Assembly (NCBI GenBank): GCA_029876055.1
Contig: CM056876.1
Coordinates: 3,968,001-4,032,000 of the forward strand
Source: Madurella fahalii
Lineage: Eukaryota; Ascomycota; Sordariomycetes; Sordariales
Direction: 5' to 3'
Length of the DNA: 64,000 bases
A program made the translations under genes and the position numbers. Shown here piece by piece: positions 43,852-54,292 of the stretch. Each line of letters begins with the position of its first letter. The first letter of the stretch is position 1. The notes beneath the pieces are model-generated. The model had not been told where the DNA came from. It did no database searches and saw only the letters and a list, made by a program, of their open reading frames with translations.

Positions 43852-44460
43852 ATGGCGCCGCTCAACCTTCCGCACCTCGCCGACATCCTCGAAACCGCCA
43901 GATCCACCATCCCCACCAAAACCCTCCCGCTCGCCCAGCTCCTGCACATCCGGCAAGCCGACCCAACCGTCACCATCATAACGGGCGGCGACGACGACGG
44001 CGGCCAGGCCGACAACTCGGTCACGACCGAGGCCACGACCCTGACGGGCGGCGCCATCGCGGGCATCGTCATCGGCTCCATCGTCGGCGTGCTGCTGCTG
44101 ATCTGGATCATCCGCTCGTGCACCAACCTGGGCGCGCCGCCGGGCAGCGAGGCCCGCCCCGGCCGGCCGTGGTACGGCGGCGTGCGCGACGAGTACCCGC
44201 CGCGCCACCGGTCGGCGAGCCGGAGCCGCTCGCGCCACTCGTCCCACGGTCACCATCACCACCACCACCACCATCACCACCAGGGCGGGAGGAGGTCGCG
44301 GCGGGCGTCGGCTGTGGAGGTCGTGGAGCCCGTGCAGGTTGCCGAGGTGGCGCCGGTTGTGGTTCGGGAGAGCAGGAGGAGTAGGAGTAGGGGCCATTAT
44401 GGGTACGGCGAGGGGGTTGTGCGAGGGGGAAGTAGGAGTCGGAGTCGGGGGAGGTATTGA
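43852..44460 (+). CDS. Single-pass membrane protein with Arg/Ser/His-rich cytoplasmic tail
   Basis: Intronless, 202 residues. The N-terminal 60 residues are Thr-rich without a classic signal peptide. An acidic GGDDDGG linker follows, then one transmembrane helix (TGGAIAGIVIGSIVGVLLLIWII) with Gly-x-x-x-Gly spacing, then a C-terminal tail rich in SR dipeptides. The tail holds a run of about ten histidines (CAC/CAT codons at 44251-44281). The arrangement resembles fungal wall-stress sensor-like or glycophorin-type proteins that have a Thr/Ser ectodomain and one helix; no specific family is recognised. The start is the ATG at 43852 (MAPLNLPHLAD); an in-frame TTG nine bases earlier is not used. 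Confidence 0.6.
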   Translation: MAPLNLPHLADILETARSTIPTKTLPLAQLLHIRQADPTVTIITGGDDDGGQADNSVTTEATTLTGGAIAGIVIGSIVGVLLLIWIIRSCTNLGAPPGSEARPGRPWYGGVRDEYPPRHRSASRSRSRHSSHGHHHHHHHHHHQGGRRSRRASAVEVVEPVQVAEVAPVVVRESRRSRSRGHYGYGEGVVRGGSRSRSRGRY

Positions 44461-45314
44461 GGGGGTTGGAGGGGGTTGAGGTGGGCAAAGAAGGTAGAAA
44501 AGGTTAAGGGAGCGAGGAGTGTATGTTGAGTAGCTGGAGATGGTTGTTGGAGGGGTGTTTCTGATATCCCGCTGTGATGTCTGGTATTTCTGAGAATACG
44601 AGGGTAGACGATTCTTTGTGTGGAAAGAGAGTAATCAATGCATTGTGCCAATCCCTGATCTAGTATCCCCTCCGCCCTTATAGTTATCCTATGATTATGC
44701 GAGAAAGAACTTGTTCGGTGATTGCTTGGGTGCCTGAACTAATAGGTCCGGCGTGATTTTCGACCATCCCACTAATGTACCTTACCTTAGATTGATGGTA
44801 CCGGTTGAGCAATTTACGGCCAGTTTGGATTCTTAAGGGAAGAGACAAGGGTATTTCGATGAGAGTCACGATGCAAGTTCGGCCACTCATCAGGCTCTCA
44901 TCATGTTTCGAATTTTTGTATTCACAGGCGACGAAAAAGAGCGAGGAAACAAGCATCAAAACTAATGGGATACGACACACACTAGCTGCTGCCGTTTTAA
45001 CCCAGATTGTCCCAAGCAAGTCTGACCTTCCCGGTCGGTGCGGGCATGCTGCTCCACTGGCTGTTCTAACCGGATTCATATGCTCAAGCGGCACAGTCAA
45101 ACGGAGTTGCACGTGTCTGAGCAACCGAAACATCATGTTCTTGGCGGCCTATACATACGCGAGGTACCGGTGTCCACCCTTTCGTGCGGCTAAGGTCGTT
45201 CGTGCCCGGGATAAGTAATGTCCGTCCGTAACAGCGTTCGAACCATCGACGAACATGTTCCTTGCCATTTTCCCCCGTCAGGCGCCGAAACAATAAAGCA
45301 ACGGCGAATCAAAC
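44461..45314. other. Intergenic, no gene seen
   Basis: A 149-codon minus-strand frame (ATG at 45136) with one hydrophobic stretch lacks any domain and is not called. Confidence 0.4.
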
Positions 45315-47423
45315 ATGGCAGCCGCTGGGGGTAGTGCTTACTCGCCGCTCGACAGAGCCGCGGATGAGATACGGCTCGTTACAATCACGTCCAGCCTCCC
45401 TAGCCGTCGCTTACAGTGCGGTCTAGAAAAGGTCTCGCTGAAACAATTTCGGTCCGAGTATTCGGCGTTCGTTCTCTCTAATGGTCTTTCTGGAGAATCT
45501 CCACGCCAAGTCAAATCACACTGGGCCACACGGTCCGGTGCTTCCCAACCAGATGATCGATTTCTCGGAAGCGTCCCGGAGCCGGATCACTACCGTTTCC
45601 AGTGGGGCGACTTCGCTGCACTGTCGTACGTATGGGGAGACGAATCAATGCGGCGGGACATCATTTTGAACGACAAGGTAGTGTCGATCACGGCAAATCT
45701 CGAGAGGGCATTGCGGGTTCTGGCGCGGGATGGCGTTTTCGGGGGCCGCTACAAGCTCTGGATTGACGCCATATGCATTAACCAGGCCGACGATCAAGAG
45801 AGAGCTCATCAAGTTCAGAAAATGAGAGAGATCTACAGCGGCGCTTGGGCCGTAATTTCTTGGATTGGATCGAGCCGTTCCGGGGCTCTGATCAACTATG
45901 CTTTCCGCTTCCTCCGGATCCTGGCTTCCCTAGAGGGAAACCAGCGTAGATTGGAGAATTTCCACACCGGAAGCGGAGAGCCTTCCAAAGGAACATATCT
46001 CTGCGCCCTCAATGACTTAATGAAGCAGATGTATTGGTTTCGGCTTTGGATCATCCAAGAGATCGTCATGGGGGCGTCCTCGACTGTTCTCCGCTTCGGA
46101 AACGAGATGATCGACTGGAACACGTTCTGCAAGGGGATTGCTGTCCTATACTACGGCTCCAACTGGCACCTCAAAAACTTCGAGCTGGAGCGTGAACTGT
46201 TGTCTAGGGGTATCCGTCACGGTTTGGTATGGCAGAGTTACAGCATCCACCTTGTTCACATCGACCTCCGGCAGTTGACGCGATCCGAAGAGGAACGGAC
46301 AATGAAACGGATCGGCTTTCGCCGCCTTTTGGATATTTCGAATTCGGCCGACTGTCGCGATGTGCGCGACAAAGTCTTCGCGCTAGCCGGGATGATGGAC
46401 CCAGCTGTCGCGGCCGATATAATGGAAGCCTACAATTTTGAACCCACAAGGCTCTTTGCTGCCGTTTCCCGGGCGTTCATTACCCGCATGAACAGCCTGG
46501 ACCCATTACGTCAAGGCAACCCCTGGGGCCGCGTAGGCGCGCCATCATGGGCGGCTGATTGGACTTGGAATGGGCGCATTCGATTCTCGAGACCGGAGTA
46601 TAACATGGTTGCGCCCCCCTGGGACCCCTCGGAGCCAGAACCGGACCCCGACTTGACCTACCGTGCCCATGGTGGCATACCGGCTTCGTACGTGTTCCTC
46701 GATGACTGGAAACTCCTCGAATGCGAAGGATTCATCTTTGACGAAGTGCTCGGATTGGGTGCCCCTGAGCAGGGCTTCTTCGAGTGGGACACGCAGCGAA
46801 TTGTCCCCTGCCCTTCTTGGAGAAGTGCGTATGGGGATTTTGAAGCGACGGGCCGCGCCCTCTGGAGCACCTTACTTCTTTCTGTTGCCGCAAGGGGCGA
46901 ACGCACACAACAACGACACGCAGCACTCCTCAATCTCCCGTCATCATTCTGGACTGCCCTGCCGCAGTTCACGGCAAAAGGATGGGATTGGCTAGCGGGA
47001 CAACACCATTACTACTTCAAGTGGAACCTCTGGCGCGGTGCACATGACAACTTCATGCTTGGCGAGACGCGCCTTGGGGATTTCTTCACCGATACCATTC
47101 CCGAAGACGCCGAAGAAATCACTTACATAGAAGTCTACTGCGGTTCCCAGAGGGCCGTTATGCAACGCCGATTTATGTTAACAAAGAACGGGTATTTCGG
47201 CTGGGGCCCTGACAACCCGTTCGATGATGATCCATCGAAGGAGCTCAGGGTTGGGGACAAAATTGCCATTCTGTTTGGGTGCAGCACGCCTCTTGTCATA
47301 CGGCCCAGAGACGACAAGTTCGAGGTCGTAGGGGAGGGGTACGTGCAGGGCTTTATGGATGGAGAGGCGCTCGGTCTTCTTGCGTCCGGCACTTGTCGTT
47401 TGCAGCGCTTTACATTTGTTTAA
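45315..47423 (+). CDS. HET-domain protein
   Basis: Intronless, 702 residues. HET landmarks: FAALSYVWGDE at 100-110, a TANLERALRVL helix, YKLWIDAICINQADDQER at 146-163, QVQKMREIYSGAWAVISWIG, and the FRLWIIQEI motif. RDKVFALAGMM follows as the second conserved block. The C-terminus ends with the VGDKIAILFGCSTPLVIRP...VVGEGYVQGFMDGEAL block common to HET proteins without further effector domains. It probably takes part in non-self recognition after hyphal fusion. The start is the ATG at 45315. Confidence 0.92.
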   Translation: MAAAGGSAYSPLDRAADEIRLVTITSSLPSRRLQCGLEKVSLKQFRSEYSAFVLSNGLSGESPRQVKSHWATRSGASQPDDRFLGSVPEPDHYRFQWGDFAALSYVWGDESMRRDIILNDKVVSITANLERALRVLARDGVFGGRYKLWIDAICINQADDQERAHQVQKMREIYSGAWAVISWIGSSRSGALINYAFRFLRILASLEGNQRRLENFHTGSGEPSKGTYLCALNDLMKQMYWFRLWIIQEIVMGASSTVLRFGNEMIDWNTFCKGIAVLYYGSNWHLKNFELERELLSRGIRHGLVWQSYSIHLVHIDLRQLTRSEEERTMKRIGFRRLLDISNSADCRDVRDKVFALAGMMDPAVAADIMEAYNFEPTRLFAAVSRAFITRMNSLDPLRQGNPWGRVGAPSWAADWTWNGRIRFSRPEYNMVAPPWDPSEPEPDPDLTYRAHGGIPASYVFLDDWKLLECEGFIFDEVLGLGAPEQGFFEWDTQRIVPCPSWRSAYGDFEATGRALWSTLLLSVAARGERTQQRHAALLNLPSSFWTALPQFTAKGWDWLAGQHHYYFKWNLWRGAHDNFMLGETRLGDFFTDTIPEDAEEITYIEVYCGSQRAVMQRRFMLTKNGYFGWGPDNPFDDDPSKELRVGDKIAILFGCSTPLVIRPRDDKFEVVGEGYVQGFMDGEALGLLASGTCRLQRFTFV

Positions 47424-48146
47424 GTGTTTATAGTACATGATTTCTTCTTAAATAGTCAGAATCGTAACAGTAGCTGTGCAAGTCTTCCATACCCATTCCC
47501 AGACGCTAGGTATTATGTTTTTGTGCGCCATTTTGTTTCTACTTTTGCCTTTCGATTCGTCAGCCTTTGATCTCTATGTATATCGCGCTGACACATGCCG
47601 TTGGAATTCAGATACAGTAGGTATCGACTTAGTTGCTGCATAGGACAGCGGAGCTTGTTGTCCTCCTGCCTAGTTACCCACTAATTAATTCCTCCACAAC
47701 CAACCATGGCCTCGCGGTGACACAGTACTCATCCGTATCTAAACCCGCTTAAATGTCAAGACGGACGCTATGTAGGCATACAAATCTCTCGCTTGCTTAG
47801 CGTCGGGTACAATTACGGAGACAGAACGAGACGAGAAAGTTCGAACTTAGCCAGCTCAAGTATAGAGGCGTTAACGGACTGAAGTGATAATACGTACTAC
47901 CTATCCATTGTGCGTGGCAAACCGGATAATGATATGATTAGTCCGTAATCAAGCAGACCTGCAACAGGCGGTATAGGAAGTTCCAAAGGCGAAGGCGTGG
48001 CCGCTGACCCCTACTACCACAGCAGCCAACAACAGCTGAAAAGACAGCTATTCCTAGTAACCAGTGGGTTGGCGCGTGGTCAAGGCCAAGGCTTGGACAT
48101 GCATGGTATGAAAGACACCCTGATGAAAGCCGTTCCGTGAGCCCGC
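47424..48146. other. Intergenic, no gene seen
   Basis: 3' flanks of the HET gene and of the minus-strand DUF3883-like gene. No motif recognised. Confidence 0.45.
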
Positions 48147-49088
48147 TCAATCCCTGGGTGCGAAGCCACCACCCGGAGTTACCGACCACGTCTCTCCAGT
48201 GAAGACGAGCTGACCATTCTGCCTCAGTCGTTCCGGGTCGAAATACACGTGATGACCGATCCTCCTGTTCTCAAGCTCAAGCACGCGGAAGACAAGGTAC
48301 ACCGCGGATCGTTCATCTGCGTCGTTGTGGATACGTTGCATCTGTGTTTGGTTAACAACGAATACTGCCAAGTCCAAGGTGTCATCGACGAAATCCTTAC
48401 CAGCCGATACTGGCCCTTGCTCATGAAGAACGGGGTGCTGGAAGGCCCAATTGTCGTTTTGACTTCGATGTAGTACAGCGGGCGAGCATTTCGCCAGTGC
48501 TGACTGTCGAGATAACCACAATCGACAAGGTGGCTCGTTAGCTCGCCTTCGACGTCCTCGTAAACGATGTCGGCCGTCTCCCTCCTCCCCTAAGACGCCA
48601 TATCCGTGTAGGTTGGATGGATAGTAACGTAGTGCCGGAGGGTGCTTTGCCAATTATCACGACCACAGCCTGCTAGTGGGGGATTGAGGCGGGAAAGCAA
48701 CTCGAAAACCTGAAACAGATGTGAGTTTTGGCCTTGTCGGGAGCTGGAGTTGTTTGCTAGCTCACGTATAGCTCTCCTGCTGCGCCAGTCTTCTTGTCCC
48801 GCTCAATTTGGCTGCTAGATCGAAACCTGTTTAAAGTGTCAAGCCCATCGAAGCTGGTGATCTCGACCTCCGGCAACGCATTCCGGAGGCTACTCATATC
48901 GTATGGTCCTCGCGATAACAGCGTAGCGGTCTGCGCCGCGGTGATGACTTTAGCCAAAAGTGCACGGTACTGGATGTGTTCTGTTGACAGAGGCTGATAG
49001 GGTGTCTGTGGGGCCGTAACAACTGGCACCATGCTGTGGCGCGTACTCGATGTGGCAGGGGTGAGAGTCCTAGGCCGTGATACTATAG

Positions 49089-49270
49089 TGTCATCGTCTT
49101 CGACCTCGTCCTCCACATCATCCTCGTCTTCAACCTCGTCCTCAACTTCGTCCTCGTCTTCAACCTCGTCTTCGCCCTCAACCTCGTCCTCGTCCTCAAA
49201 CTCGACCTCGTCCTCAACCTCGTCCTCGACCTCAACCTCGTCTTCGTCTTCAACCTCGTCCTCGGCTTCA
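49089..49270 (-). repeat. Acidic Glu/Asp/Val low-complexity tract
   Basis: A minisatellite-like run of CTCGTC/CTCAAC hexamer variants encodes about 60 residues of alternating E, D and V inside the interrupted DUF3883-like gene. It is likely a disordered acidic linker. Length variation between strains would be expected. Confidence 0.8.
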
Positions 49271-49639
49271 TGTGGAATATTGACTCGCACAATCCCTTTA
49301 AGGTCGAGAATTCGATGAACAGCAGACACCCTAGCACTGAGAAGTGCAGTGAGAGCAGTCAGCAAAGTGTCGTCTACATTTTTGCGCAGTATATTTGGGG
49401 CTGGGTCCCGCATGAGCCACTCCGCCAGGCGCAATGGTAACAAGGATCCGAAGCAAACGTCCTGCGAGATCTCGTCCAAGGGAACATAGATCTCGAGTCG
49501 CGGTTTGTCTCTAATGTAACGTATATTATAAGCGAGCTGACCATATAAGCGAGCTGACCATATAAGCGAGCTAACCATATAAGCGAGCTGACCACTTTCC
49601 ACTACCTCACCACTACTATCCTCAATTACAACACCACCA

Positions 49640-51529
49640 CTAGGAAATAACAATAACTGAACCAGAAATAGATGAATCGGACGATTCTCCAGCCTCCTGA
49701 CACGTACGTGCATTATGACCGGGCTTGCCGCACTTACTATAGCACCGAATCTTCGTAGTTGTCAGGTGCAGGAGGGTGTCAGGTGCAGGCGGGGCACTGC
49801 CAGGGTCAGGGGCCTATAAATTACCGGCTTCGCCGGAAGTTTTGGAACGTTCAGAATTCAACACTGTCACCTACTACCTCCTTAGAAGCGATAGCTGCGC
49901 AGACGCCGCTCCTTCAATACGAATCATCCTTTCACTCTCCTTTTCTCACAGCAATCCCAATTTTCGATCTGACAGTAGTAGACCCCCTTATACTACTACT
50001 ATCTTATCGTCTTTCGTGGATTACCTGCTCATCTACAGCCTTTTGATCTAGTAGATCCTGTGCCTCTTGTACGGTAAAAGACCCTCCAAGCCGTATACGT
50101 GTTTTTTTGGCTCTCCGTCGCTTACTAAGCCCCTTATTAGCCTTTCGCAGTGCCGAGACCTCTGTACGTAAAAGAGCCACTTCGTGTATTACAGCCATCA
50201 TACCTTTGGCTAATTGGTCTACGACAGCTAGTATAGGTGTCGGAGAACTGCCTTGGTGGTTGGATATCCGGCCTTTGATAAAGTCTTTCTGTGAGGTGGC
50301 CTCTCGGGGGTTTTATGGTGTTTGAGATTGCCAAGGTAGTGCCGTATCTGGCTGCGAGATTAGTGGAGTTGGGGTTCGGAGACGTATATCTATTTTGGAA
50401 ATAATCCTTTCTAGATCGTATGGTATAAGACCTGCTCCGGTAAAGGCTCTTTGGATATTCTTCTCGGTAAAAGAAGAAACGCTGCTCTGAACGCACAAAG
50501 GAATTCCAATTTAGTGATATATGTGATATGTATACATATAAGTTCCTCGATTTAGTAGTCGTAAGCTCTCTTCAACAGTCCAAAACAACCAACATCTAAT
50601 GGTTGGACTAGGTGCGAAGAGTGTGGAGGCATATAAAGTGTGATGATATTGTGTTTCTGGCAGTAAACCTCGAATTGGTCGGAGTGGTGGCTCTCGTGGC
50701 TATTGAGAACTAGGAGCCGGTATTTGCCTTTGGTACGAGATATTGTATGAAAATCGAAATGCCAAATCCAATCTAGGCCTTTCTTATTGGTAGTCCAGCT
50801 ATTATTAGTTATACCGATATACCAGGTAGCTGGAAGATTGCATTCTCGATACCAACTTTCCTGGTAGTATTTCCCTTTTAAAAGGATGAATGGTGGGATA
50901 GCCTAGCCTTGAGCATTTACTCCTTAGATAACTGTAGCCCATTCGCGATTACTAGGCTGAACTTTTTTGGCTTTCCTATAGCCATCGGAGGTAGTAACAA
51001 CTATACTAGTAGTAATTGTATCTATCAGGAACCCGGTCTCGTTAAAGTTGTATATATCTTCGTCGAGGATACTATATTTAGCTTTGGTATTATATATAAG
51101 TATAAACCACTTGCGAATAACTTTAGGATCTTCGTATTTGGCCTTCTGGTAGTCGTATCTATGTATAAAACGCGTCTGGAGTTCTGGTTGACGTTTAACG
51201 AAGTTGTGAGCCTAGAGCCCACCGACAGGGGGCGTGTCGCGTTCGCGTAGCAATCGGTTGGCCATATCTTCTATAAAACGAAGCCGAGGAGAAAATGCGT
51301 GTATATATAACTCAGTTATATACTGAATAATCGTATGCTCCTCCAGATCCGTAAGTTTCCGTAAGTTGGGTCGAGCATCTTGTCGTGTAGGTATACTCTT
51401 ACGTCAGCTTCGAAGAGTGGTTTTATTGACCCTATAGATCTTTGCTACAGCTCGGATACTAAGTTTCGGATTGTTTTTGAGAGCGTCGATTGCTAGGTTT
51501 ATCTTAGCTTCGTACGAAGATATTGCCAT
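49640..51529 (-). pseudogene. Pogo/Fot1-type transposase, broken (E3)
   Basis: Starts near the ATG at 51529 (MAISSYEAK...). Helix-turn-helix, CENP-B-like and DDE parts can be followed only across stops, for example around YNFNETGF near 51045. Interrupted near its C-terminal coding end by the LTR at 49760-49974; the zinc-knuckle motif near 49730 lies beyond it. Confidence 0.8.
49760..49974 (+). mobile_element. Solo LTR, 215 bp, inside E3
   Basis: Starts TGTCAGGTGCAGG and ends GATCTGACA (TGTCAG/CTGACA inverted ends). Flanked by an exact 5-bp duplication, GTAGT at 49755-49759 and 49975-49979. It contains a TATA-like CCTATAAATTACC. A second copy of the same length lies at 63243-63457 with only a few differences. 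No internal retrotransposon sequence follows, so it is a solo LTR left by recombination. Confidence 0.93.
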
Positions 51530-52604
51530 TGTTAGTTGTAAAGAAATTTGGTATTTGGTATAGGGGGGACGCGTTGCGGTGGGAAGTGGTCAGCTCGCTT
51601 ATATGGTCAGCTCGCTTATAATATACGTTATATGTTGTCGCCAGTTTCGTCCTTCACCGTGACTAGCTTCCCATTCTGGGAAATGATCAGCTCGGACCGT
51701 ATGTCTTTCGTGCCGATAACCTTCGCGGTCCTGAACATGCGGTACAGCTAAGACGTGCCGGCTTGGTATCGTGGGCTGTTGAAAGTAGCAGTAATCCTGA
51801 GACGCATATATGATCAGTGTTTACCTCACCCAGACACCAGAGGCGGAAAGAGTAAATCTGGTAGTTACTAGTATTTACCGGAGCAGAGCATGCGCCTTTA
51901 ATTTAATGTCACGGTCTGGCGCTGAAATGAGACGTTGACTAGACGTATCCGACAGGTCTACTGAAGTGATTTGCTTCACAGCAACTGACAAGTACCGTGA
52001 CCGTAGGTTTGCCCACTCAAAGAACGGCTGTAGCTGCCGAACTTCTTAGAGGGTGAAGTCAAGCATCTTGACCCGGTGGCCCTTGAATTTTTCGGCGAGG
52101 TACTCTCGGTCGACAATGGCGAAATCGGATTTAGCAGTGGTCAACACCAAGTTTCTATCGCCGTGGTAAACCGGGAATATGTGAGCCTCTAGGAGAGGCT
52201 CTGGAGGTGGGCGGTCAGGCTCATCCTGTAGAAGAGCATTGAAGGACCACAGAGTGCTTTTCAGCGCCTACACTTTCGTCTTTGGGCTCGTTTTCAGAAG
52301 TTCGTCATACACCATCTGCAATGTAAGTGTCTGAACGCCCAACTTATCAACGAAGAAACCTTTCAAGTCTTCATAATTGTCATCCAAGGTGATCTTTCCT
52401 CCGATGCCCGTCGGGCTGGACCACAGGCACTCGGATGTCTTGTGCCACCTGGACACGCCATCTTTTACGACGAAGATGAGGCCCTTGTTCTCGATTTCTC
52501 GGCTGACACATGGTTAGCTCCAAAGGAACCAGAAGTTTCGAGAGAAACAGGGCAGGAATATGCCTCAGTTCTTCCGCAAATTCAGCGATTTCTATCCTGT
52601 CCAA

Positions 52605-53249
52605 GTACTCATAAATGGCCAGGATGCAATCAAAATCATCATCGTAATGGTCCTACCAGGAAGCATTTTGTATGGGGAGTGTGCGCTGGAAGAAGAGCAC
52701 AAAACGAGCCATCTACTTCTAGGGTAGGGAAAAACCCAACCACGGATACCCACGAGTTACCCAGATATTACTAGGTATAATCCACCTTACCTAAAATCAT
52801 TTGGGTATGGGTGGGTAATCTCTATATCTCTTTGGGTAATTCTAAATATAGGTAGGTAATACTTATCTTAGTTTAAGTATAAGGTTAGGTTAGAATAGTA
52901 CTTATGTAATTATCTCTATAATTACATTCAGATACTAGTATAAATCAACGTAGTCTCTTTAGACTTGCTTCTCTCTACCTACTTTCTCTAATTCCTTGAC
53001 TTATTTATAGTAGCAAGTATAATCACATAGGTCTCTATTATCTGGCAGATATTCTGTACTAGGTACATATCTTTACACATCAACAAACTCTCTTAATATA
53101 GATAGTTGCTAGATTGCTCGCTAGATTGTATTAGGGTGATTATATAGATGATTATAATAAGAAACTTACTAGTAAAGTAATCTATGAGAAATGAATTTAC
53201 TACCTCTTGAATTGTATATAATATAGCTATCTCGAACCAAATATTGGTA
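52605..53249. other. AT-rich DNA with repeated GGGTAAT/TACCCA words
   Basis: 52605-52700 may still be coding for the interrupted gene on the minus strand (YDDDFDCILAIYEYLDRIEIAEF near 52570-52640). From 52730 to 52870 the words TACCC, TTACC, GGGTA and GGTAGGTAA recur on both strands, suggesting a decayed inverted-repeat element. The rest is AT-rich, consistent with RIP. Confidence 0.4.
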
Positions 53250-53457
53250 ACGTATTTGATAAGCGAGCGGCGAATATAAGCGAGCGGCGAATTTACTACT
53301 ACTCCACTACAACTATCCTCAATTATACAACCACAACACCAGGAAATAACAATAATTGAACCAGAAATAGATAAATCAGACGATTCTCTAGCCTCCTGAC
53401 ATGTGTGTGAATTATGGCCAAGCTTGCCACATAGACTACAGTACCGAACCTTTGTAC

Positions 53458-53720
53458 TGTCAAAAGGGTCAGGAAGCTAGATCCTGGATCTGCAAAACAC
53501 GAACCCGGATCAGTGTGATCCGGATTAGTGCGACTCGGATAAGTGTGATCCGATCTCTCGGAGACCCGTCAACCCGGGTCTCCATGGTCTAGGAAATTGG
53601 GAATAAGAAGGAAGTTCACCTCCGTTAGACAAGGAAGAAAAGAAGATATACTCAATTTTCGATCCTGAATTTCCATCCTAAATTTAACTCCGAACGTTCA
53701 GAGGTGCTATGCATCCGACA
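53458..53720 (+). mobile_element. Solo LTR, 263 bp, inside E4
   Basis: Starts TGTCAAAAGGG and ends CATCCGACA. Flanked by TGTAC (53453-53457) and CGTAC (53721-53725), a 5-bp duplication with one C/T difference. In E2 the same transposon position reads TTCGTAC, so CGTAC is the original. It differs from the 215-bp LTR family over most of its length. Confidence 0.75.
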
Positions 53721-54292
53721 CGTACTAGACCCCCCTGCACCACGACTATTTGGCCGTGTTTCCTGGACTAACTGCTTATCCACAGCCTTCTGGTCCAGTA
53801 AATCCTGTACCTCTTGTACTGTAAGTGACCCTCCAAACCGTATACGTGTTTTTTGGGCCCTCCGTCTCTTACTAAGCTCCTCATTGGCCTTACGTAGTAA
53901 AGAGACCTCTGTACGTAAAAGAGCTACCTCGTATATTATGGCCATTATACCTTTGGCTAATTGGTCCATAGCAGCCAGCATAGGTGTTGGAGAACTGCCT
54001 TGATGGTTAGATATCTGGCCTTTAATAAGGTCTGTCTGTGAGATGGCCTCTCAGGGGTTCTGTGGCGTCTGGGATAGCCAAGGTAGTACCGTTCTAGGCT
54101 TGAGGCTGGTGGAGTTGGAGTTCAGAGCCATATATCTATCTTGGAAATCACTCTTTCTGGGTTGTACGGTATAAGGCCGGCTCTAGCAAAGGCGCTTTGG
54201 ATATTCTTGTCGGTAAAGGAGGTAAAAAATGCCTCTTTGAACGCGTAAAGGAATTCCAACTTAGTGATATACGTGATATACATACGTATAAG

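Larger units (their letters stand above)
49519..51628 (-). mobile_element. Fot1/pogo-like DNA transposon E3 (2,110 bp with nested LTR)
   Basis: TA duplication at 49517-49518 and 51629-51630. The ends begin ACGTATATTATAAGCGAG and use the tag GCTGACCA. The right end has two ATAAGCGA-tag units, the left end four, so one end has expanded by two 17-bp units. Subtracting the 215-bp LTR, its 5-bp duplication and the two extra units leaves about 1,856 bp, as in E1, E2 and E4. Confidence 0.93.
48147..52604 (-). pseudogene. Large gene with DUF3883-like C-terminus, interrupted by transposon E3
   Basis: Minus-strand exons recovered: about 52604-51879, 51796-51629 (joined across E3 to 49516-48766), 48709-48401 and 48341-48147. 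Introns are 82 nt (GTAAAT...CTCAG), 56 nt (GTGAGC...TTTCAG) and 59 nt (GTAAGG...ACACAG). Removing E3 and one TA restores the frame exactly (GDNIYIRDKPRLEIYVPLD). The C-terminus has YYIEVKTTIGPSSTPFFMSKGQY and AVYLVFRVLELENRRIG...LVFTGETWSVTPG. I read this as DUF3883, the domain ending NO VEIN/sacsin-like HSP90-ATPase proteins. Stops sit where Gln or Trp is expected: TAA 52048-52046, TAG 51750-51748, TAG 48592-48590. A frame change lies near 52500, and the N-terminal ATPase part is absent. Confidence 0.7.

Noticed and set aside
43725..44384. Pro/Arg-rich plus-strand frame, overlapping minus-strand frames
   Set aside because: Shadows of the single-pass membrane protein; no domains and no start context.
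44684..45136. 149-codon minus-strand frame with ATG
   Set aside because: One weak hydrophobic segment and no domain; codon use looks random.
49031..49318. Poly-Ser/Thr plus-strand protein
   Set aside because: Antisense reading of the acidic repeat tract of the DUF3883-like gene.
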